Origin: DATDYA01 sp035289165
Lineage (GTDB): Bacteria > Patescibacteriota > Patescibacteriia > Magasanikbacterales > GWA2-37-8
Direction of reading: 5' to 3'
Assembly: GCA_035289165.1 (NCBI GenBank)
Contig: DATDYA010000052.1
Coordinates: 1 to 38,451, forward strand
Length of the DNA stretch: 38,451 bases
Shown here: piece after piece, positions 9,038 through 15,846 of the stretch
Layout of the letters: the number at the start of each line of letters is the position of its first letter
Numbering within the stretch: position 1 is the stretch's first letter
Notes under the pieces: generated by a model
The model's database searches: none
What the model was told of the DNA's origin: nothing
What the model saw: only the letters and a program-made list of their open reading frames with translations
Made by a program: the position numbers and the translations under genes

Positions 9038-9937
9038 CTAATTATTAGTTAGTTGTAAAAAGACTTGCTCCAAAGAAACCGACTCGTTTCGAATAGATTT
9101 AATATTACCATCATAGTGCTTTAACAAAAGACCAAGGTCTTCTCCTAAGTTTTTCGACGCCAGCTCCCAAATGGTGCCTAAATTTTTTACGCCAGGAAGA
9201 TGCGGGACATTACGATCGTGCAATTCGAAATGAATGGCGTTAGTCGAATATTCTTGTAAAATATCTTTTAACTTGCCTTCTTTGACAATCTGGCCGTGAT
9301 TAATAAGCGTAATATTATCACACAACTGCTCGGCTTCTTCCAGATAATGAGTGGTAAACAATATGGTGGTTCCTTTATTATTTAGTTCCCGCACCAGTTC
9401 CCAAATCTTTTGCCGCAAAGCGACGTCAACTCCGGCGGTTGGCTCATCCAGGATTAAAATTTTTGGTTCATGTAAAATAGCCTTAGCGATCATGAGACGG
9501 CGCTTCATACCACCAGACAAATTACGGGCCCGGTCTTTTTTCTTTTCCGACAGATGAAGGTCGGCGAGAACCTTATCTATTTTTTCTTTTCTACCCCGAT
9601 GTGGCACGCCATACATACCACTAAAATAATACAGTACTTCTTCGACAGTAAAAGCCATTTCAATCACGATCTCCTGCGGTACAACTCCCAATAACTTTTT
9701 TACTTCTTCCGTTTGTGATAACACACTCAAATCGTGTACCAAGATATCTCCAGCGGTCGGCCGCAACACTCCACTAATGAGATTAATTAAAGTTGACTTC
9801 CCCGCGCCGTTTGGACCAAGGAGGCCGTGGATTTCACCGGGCTCGACTTTTAAACTAACCTCGTTAAGAGCGTTAACGATTTCACCTTTTTTAGTCTTAA
9901 AAATTTTTGATACATTTTTTACTTCTAAAGCAGGCAT
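9038..9937 (-). CDS. ABC transporter ATP-binding protein (drug/lipid exporter type)
   Basis: The 299-aa ATPase has Walker A GPNGAGKST (41-49), a Q-loop near VVPQE, signature LSGGMKRR (140-147), Walker B ILILDEP (160-166) and H-loop His197. About 80 residues after the ATPase core resemble the C-terminal extension of the CcmA/DrrA/NodI family, whose members pair with ABC-2 permeases, as here. It powers the permease encoded immediately downstream. It has its own promoter with an inverted repeat over the start site, so it may be repressor controlled. Confidence 0.95.
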   Translation of the reverse strand: MPALEVKNVSKIFKTKKGEIVNALNEVSLKVEPGEIHGLLGPNGAGKSTLINLISGVLRPTAGDILVHDLSVLSQTEEVKKLLGVVPQEIVIEMAFTVEEVLYYFSGMYGVPHRGRKEKIDKVLADLHLSEKKKDRARNLSGGMKRRLMIAKAILHEPKILILDEPTAGVDVALRQKIWELVRELNNKGTTILFTTHYLEEAEQLCDNITLINHGQIVKEGKLKDILQEYSTNAIHFELHDRNVPHLPGVKNLGTIWELASKNLGEDLGLLLKHYDGNIKSIRNESVSLEQVFLQLTNN

Positions 9938-9956
9938 AATTTACTAATTAAAAAAC

Positions 9957-9999
9957 ATACTAATGTAGTATATATACCGATAAAAAGACCGGCTGTCAA
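9957..9999 (-). promoter_or_regulatory. Promoter and candidate operator of the ABC exporter operon
   Basis: On the minus strand a perfect TTGACA (9994-9999) is followed by 17 bases and TATATA (9971-9976). Immediately downstream, overlapping the expected transcription start, is the inverted repeat ATACTA-ATG-TAGTAT (9957-9971 as read on the plus strand). A dimeric repressor bound there would block initiation. The regulator is not identified. Confidence 0.62.
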
Positions 10000-10016
10000 A
10001 TATTCAAAAACCGGAA

Positions 10017-10769
10017 TTAATCTACTTTTGTTCTTAATTTCCAATTTTCTACTTTCAAACCACCCATTTTCATTATGACATGGTCAAGTAATTTTTTTAT
10101 ATGAGGAAAATTCTGGCCTTTTAAAGCCGAGATAAATAATTCGGTAAATTTCTTATCGGGAAAGGCTGGCATTTTATATTTATGACGATATCGGTCACTG
10201 CTTAAATATTTATACAATTTAGCTTCCGAGTGAATTTCCATCTGGAGATATTCGGCATAAACATGGAAAGCCTTGTCTAAGGCATTGTGGTAAAGGAAAA
10301 TAAAACCAAGAGAATTGTGGTAATGTAAATCCTTGAGATTATCTAAGATATACCAGAGATGGTATTTCTCTAATTCAATACGGCTTTTGGTCATTTTTTT
10401 AAACTTGCGGTTTACCTCATGTTTCGCCCAGGCTTGAAGTTTAACCATCTCACCTACTGGGTCGCGTACGACTTTCCCGGTGGCAAACATGCGAACGGTA
10501 ATGTAGCTGTTCCAAGCGTACTGCTCTTTCAGATATTCCCGTATTTTGTGTTTAGGATTAACGAAGTATTCGATCTGAATACCGTTCACTGTTTTATTAC
10601 CTCGTTCTCGCCAATCGACTTGATCAGACAATATAATATGTAAATCGACGTCCGACAAGCTGTTCGCCGTGCCAACGGCATGGCTACCACAAAGTAGGGC
10701 GCCAACAAAGTAGTCCTTCTTCTCCCACTCTGCTAAAAATTTTTCTAAGGCCATTTCCCATGGTTGCAT
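10017..10769 (-). CDS. Nucleotidyltransferase-fold protein
   Basis: The 250-aa protein begins with a pol-beta type nucleotidyltransferase motif: G28-S29 followed by D40-x-D42 in GSHAVGTANSLSDVDLHIILS, which binds metal and nucleotide. The rest is alpha-helical and rich in Lys, Tyr and His, like the HEPN-like or KNTase C-terminal helices of aminoglycoside-type nucleotidyltransferases. The substrate is unknown; it could be a small molecule, tRNA or protein. It lies between the ABC operon and the DEAD-box helicase, on the same strand, with no clear operon link. Confidence 0.75.
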   Translation of the reverse strand: MQPWEMALEKFLAEWEKKDYFVGALLCGSHAVGTANSLSDVDLHIILSDQVDWRERGNKTVNGIQIEYFVNPKHKIREYLKEQYAWNSYITVRMFATGKVVRDPVGEMVKLQAWAKHEVNRKFKKMTKSRIELEKYHLWYILDNLKDLHYHNSLGFIFLYHNALDKAFHVYAEYLQMEIHSEAKLYKYLSSDRYRHKYKMPAFPDKKFTELFISALKGQNFPHIKKLLDHVIMKMGGLKVENWKLRTKVD

Positions 10770-10813
10770 ATATTTAGGCTTAAATTTTCATCTAGTCCAC
10801 TACGGCATTTTAA

Positions 10814-10841
10814 CAAAAAACAAGGTTGTTATCAACCTTGT
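10814..10841 (-). terminator. Intrinsic terminator of the DEAD-box helicase gene
   Basis: A 9-bp perfect stem ACAAGGTTG/CAACCTTGT (10820-10828 with 10833-10841) with a 4-base loop is followed on the minus strand by six T residues (10814-10819). It overlaps the helicase stop codon. The same stem sequence recurs in two other hairpins of the window (13007-13037 and 38253-38282). Confidence 0.85.
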
Positions 10842-12076
10842 CTTGAATACCGGCGTGGATGGTGAAGTTCCTTCTTCATCCTCGCGAAGTTTCTCCGGCC
10901 AACTGGCCTGGATTCACCACGAGATACTTCTACTTTGGCGCGGCGTGGTGGTAAGACTGGCAGAGCGATGACAGGAATAGTTTTTTTGATTAAACGTTCA
11001 ATCTGGCGGATATCTGATCTCTCTTCAGGAGTGACAAACGAGACAGCTTTACCCGACTCGTTAGCCCGGCCAGTTCGGCCGATACGATGAACGTAGTCTT
11101 CAGAATTATCGGGGAGGTCGTAGTTTACAACTAAAGAAATATTTTTTACATCAATACCACGAGAAGCGATGTCTGTGGCAACCAAGACACGGAATTTACC
11201 GGATTTAAAACCTTCCAGCGCCGCACGTCTTTGAGAAAGAGACTTGTTAGAATGGATGTCCGCCGCCGTGTGACCCATGGCTCGAATGTTGGCAGTAATT
11301 TTCTTCGCACCAAATTTAGTACGAGAAAAAACCAAGACCGTACCATTATTCTCTTCCAATAACTTATCTAAAAGTTGAATCTTGGCGTCTTTGGAGATAA
11401 TAAATATCTCTTGTTTAACATTCTCCGCCGCTGTACCAGATGGCGCCACTTCGATTCTAATTGGTAGCTTCATAAACCTTGAGGCAATTTCGGCGATAGC
11501 TTCGGGCATGGTCGCGGAGAACATCATGGTTTGGTGATTTTTCGGCGCCCAAGCTAAAATCTGTTTAATTGCTGGCATGAACCCAATGTCCAACATTCGA
11601 TCGGCTTCGTCTAAAACGATAACCGAAACTTTATTCAGATTAAAATTCTTCTGTTGTAAATGGTCGATAAGACGACCTGGTGTCGAAACAATAATATGTG
11701 GCTCGCGACGTAAAGACTGAATTTGTTCGTAAGAAGAGGCGCCACCGATAATAACGGCAGTTTTTAAACCAATGGAACGACCAACCTTTTGCAGGACTTC
11801 ATTAACCTGCAAAGCTAGTTCGCGAGTTGGTAAAAGAATAAGGCCTTGGCCTTTAGTCTCGGATAAACGCTGGATAAGCGGGATGGCAAACGCCAAGGTT
11901 TTACCGGTACCAGTTTGAGCAATACCAACAACATCTTTACCCTCATTAGCCGGGGTAATGCATTGATATTGGATCGGGGTTGGCTTGTCATAATGCAAGC
12001 TTTCCAAGATCGAAAGAAGTGTCGGAGCGATTGGTAAATCGCTAAAGCTACCTGAAGTAGCAGTTAAATGTGTCAT
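10832..12076 (-). CDS. DEAD-box ATP-dependent RNA helicase (RhlE-like)
   Basis: This 414-aa protein has all DEAD-box motifs in order: Q motif (PTPIQ, 33-37), motif I AQTGTGKT (53-60), PTRELALQ (83-90), DEAD (156-159), SAT (187-189), the TDIASRGID motif V and HRIGRTGR (330-337). A short basic tail (residues ~375-414, many Arg/Lys) probably helps RNA binding. It likely unwinds short RNA duplexes in ribosome assembly or mRNA turnover. A consensus promoter lies about 105 bases upstream, leaving a structured leader of the kind seen in cold-regulated helicase genes. It ends with UGA, showing that UGA is a stop in this genome. Confidence 0.95.
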   Translation of the reverse strand: MTHLTATSGSFSDLPIAPTLLSILESLHYDKPTPIQYQCITPANEGKDVVGIAQTGTGKTLAFAIPLIQRLSETKGQGLILLPTRELALQVNEVLQKVGRSIGLKTAVIIGGASSYEQIQSLRREPHIIVSTPGRLIDHLQQKNFNLNKVSVIVLDEADRMLDIGFMPAIKQILAWAPKNHQTMMFSATMPEAIAEIASRFMKLPIRIEVAPSGTAAENVKQEIFIISKDAKIQLLDKLLEENNGTVLVFSRTKFGAKKITANIRAMGHTAADIHSNKSLSQRRAALEGFKSGKFRVLVATDIASRGIDVKNISLVVNYDLPDNSEDYVHRIGRTGRANESGKAVSFVTPEERSDIRQIERLIKKTIPVIALPVLPPRRAKVEVSRGESRPVGRRNFARMKKELHHPRRYSRQG

Positions 12077-12210
12077 ATTTATAAATTAGTGACCCGATTT
12101 TCTACAAGGCCACACAATTATGACACAATGAGATTCGAGTCGTTACGGAACGTGATCCGTAACTTAAGTTAAGGACTCCGCATTATAACAGGAAAATGGC
12201 CGTTTGTCAA
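12077..12210 (-). promoter_or_regulatory. Consensus promoter and ~100-base structured leader of the DEAD-box helicase
   Basis: TTGACA (12205-12210), 17 bases and TATAAT (12182-12187) on the minus strand form a perfect sigma70-type promoter. The predicted transcript starts near 12175 and runs about 100 bases before the ATG. It contains a perfect 8-bp hairpin GTTACGGA/TCCGTAAC (12142-12149 with 12156-12163). No Shine-Dalgarno sequence is visible before the ATG. The leader could regulate translation or mRNA stability, possibly with temperature; that part is inference. Confidence 0.75.
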
Positions 12211-12213
12211 GGG

Positions 12214-12242
12214 TTGATCTTTTTTAGATAATCATGTATACT
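12214..12242 (+). promoter_or_regulatory. Promoter of the 37-aa basic protein gene, back to back with the helicase promoter
   Basis: TTGATC (12214-12219) and TATACT (12237-12242) are separated by 17 bases. Only three bases (12211-12213) separate its -35 box from that of the opposing helicase promoter, so the two promoters must share or compete for RNA polymerase access. Confidence 0.78.
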
Positions 12243-12274
12243 ATGATTGTTATTTAAATCTAAGCGCAATTCCT

Positions 12275-12388
12275 ATGAATTCAGCTCTTAAGAGCCGCAT
12301 CAAGCACTCTAAAAAGAACACCAAAATTGGTAAAAGACTAAAGAAAACGACCAAGGCCCTCCGAAACAGAACATTAAAGAAGTACTAA
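12275..12388 (+). CDS. 37-aa highly basic protein
   Basis: A short open frame starts at ATG 12275 and ends at TAA 12386-12388. It encodes 37 aa, of which 15 are Lys or Arg and only one is aromatic. It is read from a clear promoter (12214-12242) and ends 2 bases before an 11-bp intrinsic terminator, so it has the full architecture of a gene despite its size. There are no acidic residues. Such composition fits a ribosome- or nucleic-acid-binding protein, similar in feel to very small ribosomal proteins or histone tails, but I do not recognise the family. The Shine-Dalgarno sequence is weak. It is divergent from an RNA helicase, which is suggestive only. Confidence 0.7.
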   Translation: MNSALKSRIKHSKKNTKIGKRLKKTTKALRNRTLKKY

Positions 12389-12390
12389 GC

Positions 12391-12420
12391 AATAATCCCC
12401 GAAATCGGGGATTATTTTAT
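12391..12420 (+). terminator. Intrinsic terminator of the 37-aa gene
   Basis: A perfect 11-bp stem AATAATCCCCG/CGGGGATTATT (12391-12401 with 12406-12416) with loop AAAT is followed by a T-rich run continuing past 12420. The stem overlaps the last codons of the convergent ATPase gene (12412-12942), so the two genes share their ends. Confidence 0.88.
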
Positions 12421-12942
12421 TTTTTCCAGTATGATCTTTAGTCGTTCTTCTTTTGGACAAAACGGTATAACTATTAGATCGTGACCTAGGTTACTATAGA
12501 TCTCTTTTACTAACTCGACAAATCGCAGTGAATCTGACAAACCATATGGCCGGTGAGACGCAGTGACGTAGGAAGAGTTATCCCCTTCCAAAAAGAAAAC
12601 CTTATCATAACCGCATGATTTTGCATGCTCTAACATTTTTTGAGGTATTGGTAGATTGTCAAACTTAAGAAAAGCAAGACGATCAGGAATACCTCGGTCA
12701 AAAAAAGTAATATCACTATTTATATTTTCTTCGCTTTCTATTTGTTTATTAAATATATCTTCGTGAAAACGCAACAATGATTGTTCATCTTCCCAAGGAT
12801 ACGAACCTTTGCTCAACCTAAATTCATTAACTACAGATTCTGAACTTTCTGGTGCCACCGCATACCCAAGATGGTGCAACATTTGGATAGTCGTTGTCTT
12901 ACCAACTGAAAATCCGCCGGTGAAAACGATCTTTTTTGCCAC
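12412..12942 (-). CDS. AAA_28-type P-loop ATPase/kinase-like protein
   Basis: The 176-aa protein has a P-loop GGFSVGKTT (residues 9-17) and a DRG segment (ITFFDRGIPDRLAF) typical of the AAA_28/NadR-like P-loop kinases. A CPKEER-type C-terminal helix follows the phosphate-binding core. Many such proteins are small-molecule kinases of unknown substrate; the fold resembles thymidylate or ribosylnicotinamide kinase. The start is GTG. It stands alone between the 37-aa gene and the restriction-modification island and faces away from the island. Confidence 0.75.
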   Translation of the reverse strand: MAKKIVFTGGFSVGKTTTIQMLHHLGYAVAPESSESVVNEFRLSKGSYPWEDEQSLLRFHEDIFNKQIESEENINSDITFFDRGIPDRLAFLKFDNLPIPQKMLEHAKSCGYDKVFFLEGDNSSYVTASHRPYGLSDSLRFVELVKEIYSNLGHDLIVIPFCPKEERLKIILEKIK

Positions 12943-13006
12943 AAATTAATGTTTAGAATTTTAATAAGATTAACATATTAAGATGTAAGTGTAAATATAT
13001 ATTTCA

Positions 13007-13037
13007 ATAAAACAAGGTTGGGTTAACCTTGTTTTAT
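13007..13037. terminator. Terminator-like hairpin between divergent genes
   Basis: A perfect 13-bp stem (ATAAAACAAGGTT at 13007-13019 with its complement at 13025-13037) encloses the 5-base loop GGGTT. T-rich stem ends face both directions. It is placed oddly, between two genes that point away from each other, so it does not end either of them. It may insulate the LexA-methyltransferase promoter, mark the island edge, or be a mobile terminator copy; its stem core matches those at 10820-10841 and 38253-38282. Confidence 0.6.
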
Positions 13038-13048
13038 ATGCGACATTA

Positions 13049-13133
13049 TTTTACTACTTTTCTTCTTAGTAAAAAAATCTATGGGCTGTGGATAAGTGGG
13101 GCTATTTCACAAACAGTTTTTATTCGGTATAAT
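13049..13133 (+). promoter_or_regulatory. Upstream region of the LexA-methyltransferase gene: promoter, inverted repeat, DnaA box
   Basis: The probable promoter is TTCACA (13106-13111), 16 bases, TATAAT (13128-13133), giving a start near 13140. Upstream lies an inverted repeat TTTTACTA-N10-TAGTAAAA (13049-13056 with 13067-13074). Between them is a perfect DnaA-box sequence, TTATCCACA on the minus strand (13087-13095). The inverted repeat is a candidate operator for the LexA-like N-terminus, although it does not match the E. coli or Bacillus SOS box. None of these sites is proven. Confidence 0.5.
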
Positions 13134-13174
13134 ATAAGCATACAATTAACTAACCCGTAAAATCAGTATTAAAT

Positions 13175-14890
13175 ATGTCTGCTCCAACAAAAAAACAACA
13201 GGAGGTGCTTGAGTACATAAAAGATTACATTCATAAACATAAGTTCTCCCCCACTTTTGAAGAAATAAGAAAAAAATTTAAACTTAGAGCTCTGTCCGGA
13301 GTCCATCAACACATCCAGGCGTTGGTCGAGAAAGGCCTAATTGTAAAAAATAAAAATGGAGCACGATGTTTAGAGCTGAAAAAAGGATCTCCTGATATAA
13401 TAGAAATTCCCATTATGGGAACTATTACAGCAGGACAACCAATAGAGGCGATGGAAATACCTGGTGGCACTATCACGCTTACCAGAACTGAAATTCCAGT
13501 ATCAGGGAAACTTTATGCCCTTAAGGTGGTCGGCAACAGCATGATAGACGAGGGGATATTTGATGGCGACACTGTGATACTAAGACAACAATCGACCGCA
13601 GAAAACGGACAAACAGTTGTCGCTATCATAGATGAAAACGAGGCTACTCTAAAAAAAATATACAGGGAAAAAAATCGCTGGCGCTTGCAACCCGCCAATC
13701 TTACACTGTTTCCTCTTTATAGAACAGAAATAGAAATTAGAGGCATAGTAGTTAAAACCATCAGAAACTATAATGTGCCGACGCCTAAAGAAACGACACG
13801 GGATACAATATTTAAATTGGCTGAGTTATTTTGTGGACCAGGCGGTTTAGCTTTGGGCGCCACATCTGCAACGGCGTATAATCAAAAAGGAGAGCGGTAC
13901 GGAGTAAAATCTGTGTGGGCGAATGATATAGATCAATCAATGTGTCGTACTTACGCACGCAATATACACGCTGGTGATGAAACTGCGACTATTTGTGGCC
14001 CTGTTGAAAAAATTGATTTTGAAAAAGTGCCTAAATTTGACGCTCTTGCTTTTGGATTTCCGTGTAACGATTTTAGTGTTGTCGGTGAACACAAAGGTTT
14101 CAATGGTAAATTTGGCCCATTATATACATACGGTGTAAAGGCAATAAATACTCATAATCCAAAATGGTTTATTGCTGAAAATGTAGGTGGTATACAAAGT
14201 GCTAACGATGGTAAAGCTTTCAAAAAAATATTGTCTGACCTTGAAAATGCTGGGAGAGGTTACCGTCTGACTGCTCATTTATACAAATTCGAACAATACG
14301 GCGTGCCACAATACCGACACAGAGTTGTAATCATTGGAATTAGAAAAGATCTAGGACTTACTTTTAAAGTACCAGCACCAACAACATCAGAAAAATATGT
14401 AACAGTTAAAGACGCTTTCGAGAATCCACCTATTACAAAAATGGCTATGAATAACGAAATAACAAAACAAGCTAACTTAGTAGTTGAACGATTAAAATTT
14501 ATCCCGCCAGGAAAAAATGCGTGGTATGAAGGAATTCCACAACATCTACGCCTAAATGTGAAAGGTGCTAAAATGAGCCAAATCTATAAAAGACTCGACC
14601 CCAATAAGCCATCCTACACTATTACAGGCAGTGGCGGAGGAGGAACGCATGGATATCACTGGGAAGAACCGCGCGCTCTAACTAACCGTGAACGTGCGAG
14701 AATACAAACATTTCCAGACGATTTCGTATTCGAGGGTACAAAAGAAGAAGTTCGTAAACAAATAGGTATGGCAGTTCCTCCAAGAGCCGCCAAGGCTATT
14801 ATTGAGGCTTTACTTAAAACCTTCGCCGGAGTGCCATATAAATGGGTAGAATCAACAGTAGCAAACGGCGATAATTCGACGGAGATCTAG
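13175..14890 (+). CDS. LexA-like self-cleaving repressor fused to a cytosine-5 DNA methyltransferase
   Basis: The 571-aa protein joins two complete enzymes. Residues 1-70 are a LexA winged helix (TKKQQEVLEYIKDYI, SPTFEEIRKKF). Residues 75-200 are the S24 peptidase domain with cleavage site A86-G87 in TITAGQPI, nucleophile S122 in GNSM and general base K160 in EATLKK. Residues ~211-571 form a C5 methyltransferase: motif I ELFCGPGG (217-224), catalytic C297 in GFPCNDFS, ENV (335-337), QYGVPQYRHRVVIIG (374-388) and QIGMAVPP (529-536). A target-recognition region lies between about 395 and 500. Self-cleavage would separate the DNA-binding domain from the methyltransferase. It faces a probable restriction endonuclease whose stop codon overlaps its own. 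The domain calls are firm; regulation by damage is inference. Confidence 0.93.
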   Translation: MSAPTKKQQEVLEYIKDYIHKHKFSPTFEEIRKKFKLRALSGVHQHIQALVEKGLIVKNKNGARCLELKKGSPDIIEIPIMGTITAGQPIEAMEIPGGTITLTRTEIPVSGKLYALKVVGNSMIDEGIFDGDTVILRQQSTAENGQTVVAIIDENEATLKKIYREKNRWRLQPANLTLFPLYRTEIEIRGIVVKTIRNYNVPTPKETTRDTIFKLAELFCGPGGLALGATSATAYNQKGERYGVKSVWANDIDQSMCRTYARNIHAGDETATICGPVEKIDFEKVPKFDALAFGFPCNDFSVVGEHKGFNGKFGPLYTYGVKAINTHNPKWFIAENVGGIQSANDGKAFKKILSDLENAGRGYRLTAHLYKFEQYGVPQYRHRVVIIGIRKDLGLTFKVPAPTTSEKYVTVKDAFENPPITKMAMNNEITKQANLVVERLKFIPPGKNAWYEGIPQHLRLNVKGAKMSQIYKRLDPNKPSYTITGSGGGGTHGYHWEEPRALTNRERARIQTFPDDFVFEGTKEEVRKQIGMAVPPRAAKAIIEALLKTFAGVPYKWVESTVANGDNSTEI

Positions 14891-15723
14891 ATCATTCGTG
14901 CCAATTTTTCCCAATCTTTTGGGGTATTATTAAGTTTACCACTAGCCTTAACAAATCTTACACCATCAAAGGTCTGCCCTGGTATCTCTCTTACTTCTTC
15001 TAGATCGGTATATCTGCACCAACCCACAACCTCACAGGGAATGCTTGTAAATTCGGGCATGTGTTCTTTATAACTTTTATAATACGGCATTCCTTGGACA
15101 ATTTTTTGAACTGCATTTTTAGCTATTCTTAAAATATGATCATCCGGAATGTCAGGCCTACAAAAAATATAAACATCTGATCTTCGTACTGCGATTTTGA
15201 TTTCATTTTCACCTAATACAAGAAAAACATTTTTGGGTTTAGACGACTTGATACCGACCCCAATTTTAGGATTCCTTATCTTACCTTTCTCTTTTACTCG
15301 TATTATATCCTGGGGCACAATATCATCATGTAAATCAAAATCTAATTCCACCTCTACATTAAATTTATCTTTTAAAAATTTTTGCACAGCTAATTCACCC
15401 AACTGACCTTTTACCCAGTTTGTTATTTTCTGGCCAAACTCTCTCTGCCTACCGGTTCCAAAATCTGAAGTAACATAACTTCTAAAGTGTTGTGCCAAAG
15501 CAAAATCTAGACATAAGGCATAATTTTCAAGGGTTAACTGTACAGTCCTCCATTCTCTTTCTTTCATCCAACTTTTCAAAACATCTTGATCAAAATAAAA
15601 ACGGCCTCGTCCATTATTCCGTTCTAAACAAGAAAATTCGCACGCACCAAGATAATTATCAAAAAATTTTTTATCCTGGCCGGTAAATTCTAATGCCTCT
15701 TTTTTAGATAGTTTCACACCCAT
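14887..15723 (-). CDS. Probable restriction endonuclease partner (PD-(D/E)XK-like) with N-terminal HTH
   Basis: The 278-aa start at ATG 15723 is preferred, because a longer in-frame start at 15843 would translate the tRNA-Trp gene. Residues ~4-55 look like a MerR/excisionase-type helix-turn-helix ending in FDQDVLKSWMKER. The core has a helix with E110 (GQLGELAVQKFL), an acidic D139 and a GIKSSK strand (157-162). A following strand SDVYIFCRPDIP resembles the PD-(D/E)XK nuclease core, although the acid usually found two residues before the Lys is replaced by Gly. Its position, tail to tail with a DNA methyltransferase, is the main evidence for a restriction role. No own promoter is obvious; it may be read from the tRNA operon. 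Confidence 0.68.
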   Translation of the reverse strand: MGVKLSKKEALEFTGQDKKFFDNYLGACEFSCLERNNGRGRFYFDQDVLKSWMKEREWRTVQLTLENYALCLDFALAQHFRSYVTSDFGTGRQREFGQKITNWVKGQLGELAVQKFLKDKFNVEVELDFDLHDDIVPQDIIRVKEKGKIRNPKIGVGIKSSKPKNVFLVLGENEIKIAVRRSDVYIFCRPDIPDDHILRIAKNAVQKIVQGMPYYKSYKEHMPEFTSIPCEVVGWCRYTDLEEVREIPGQTFDGVRFVKASGKLNNTPKDWEKLARMI

Positions 15724-15737
15724 AAAACTATTATTAG

Positions 15738-15810
15738 CAGGCCCGCCGCGACTCGAACGCGGAACCTCGGTTTTGGAGACCGATGTTTTACCATTGAAAC
15801 TACAGGCCCA
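15738..15810 (-). tRNA. tRNA-Trp (anticodon CCA)
   Basis: The 73-base cloverleaf has a 7-bp acceptor stem with G1-U72 and T6-G pairs, a D arm, an anticodon loop CTCCAAA giving CCA, a T arm GTTCGAGTC and discriminator G. CCA is not encoded. It lies 36 bases downstream of rpmG and 14 bases upstream of the nuclease start codon. Confidence 0.95.
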
Positions 15811-15819
15811 TATTAAACG

Positions 15820-15842
15820 AGGCAGAAATAACTTCTGCCTCA
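15820..15842 (-). terminator. Hairpin between rpmG and tRNA-Trp
   Basis: A 9-bp stem GAGGCAGAA/TTCTGCCTC (15820-15828 with 15834-15842) with a 5-base loop lies directly after the rpmG stop. On the minus strand it is followed by only three T residues, so it is a weak terminator or a processing/stability hairpin that lets some transcript continue into tRNA-Trp. Confidence 0.55.
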
Positions 15843-15846
15843 TTCA

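Noticed and set aside
13049..13074. Classical SOS box for the LexA domain
   Set aside because: The inverted repeat does not fit CTGT-N8-ACAG or GAAC-N4-GTTC; it is kept only as a candidate operator.
13087..13095. Origin of replication suggested by a perfect DnaA box
   Set aside because: Only one box was seen, with no DnaA-box cluster, dnaA or dnaN nearby.
15724..15843. 40-codon N-terminal extension of the nuclease gene
   Set aside because: It would translate the whole tRNA-Trp gene; the ATG at 15723 begins the plausible HTH domain.
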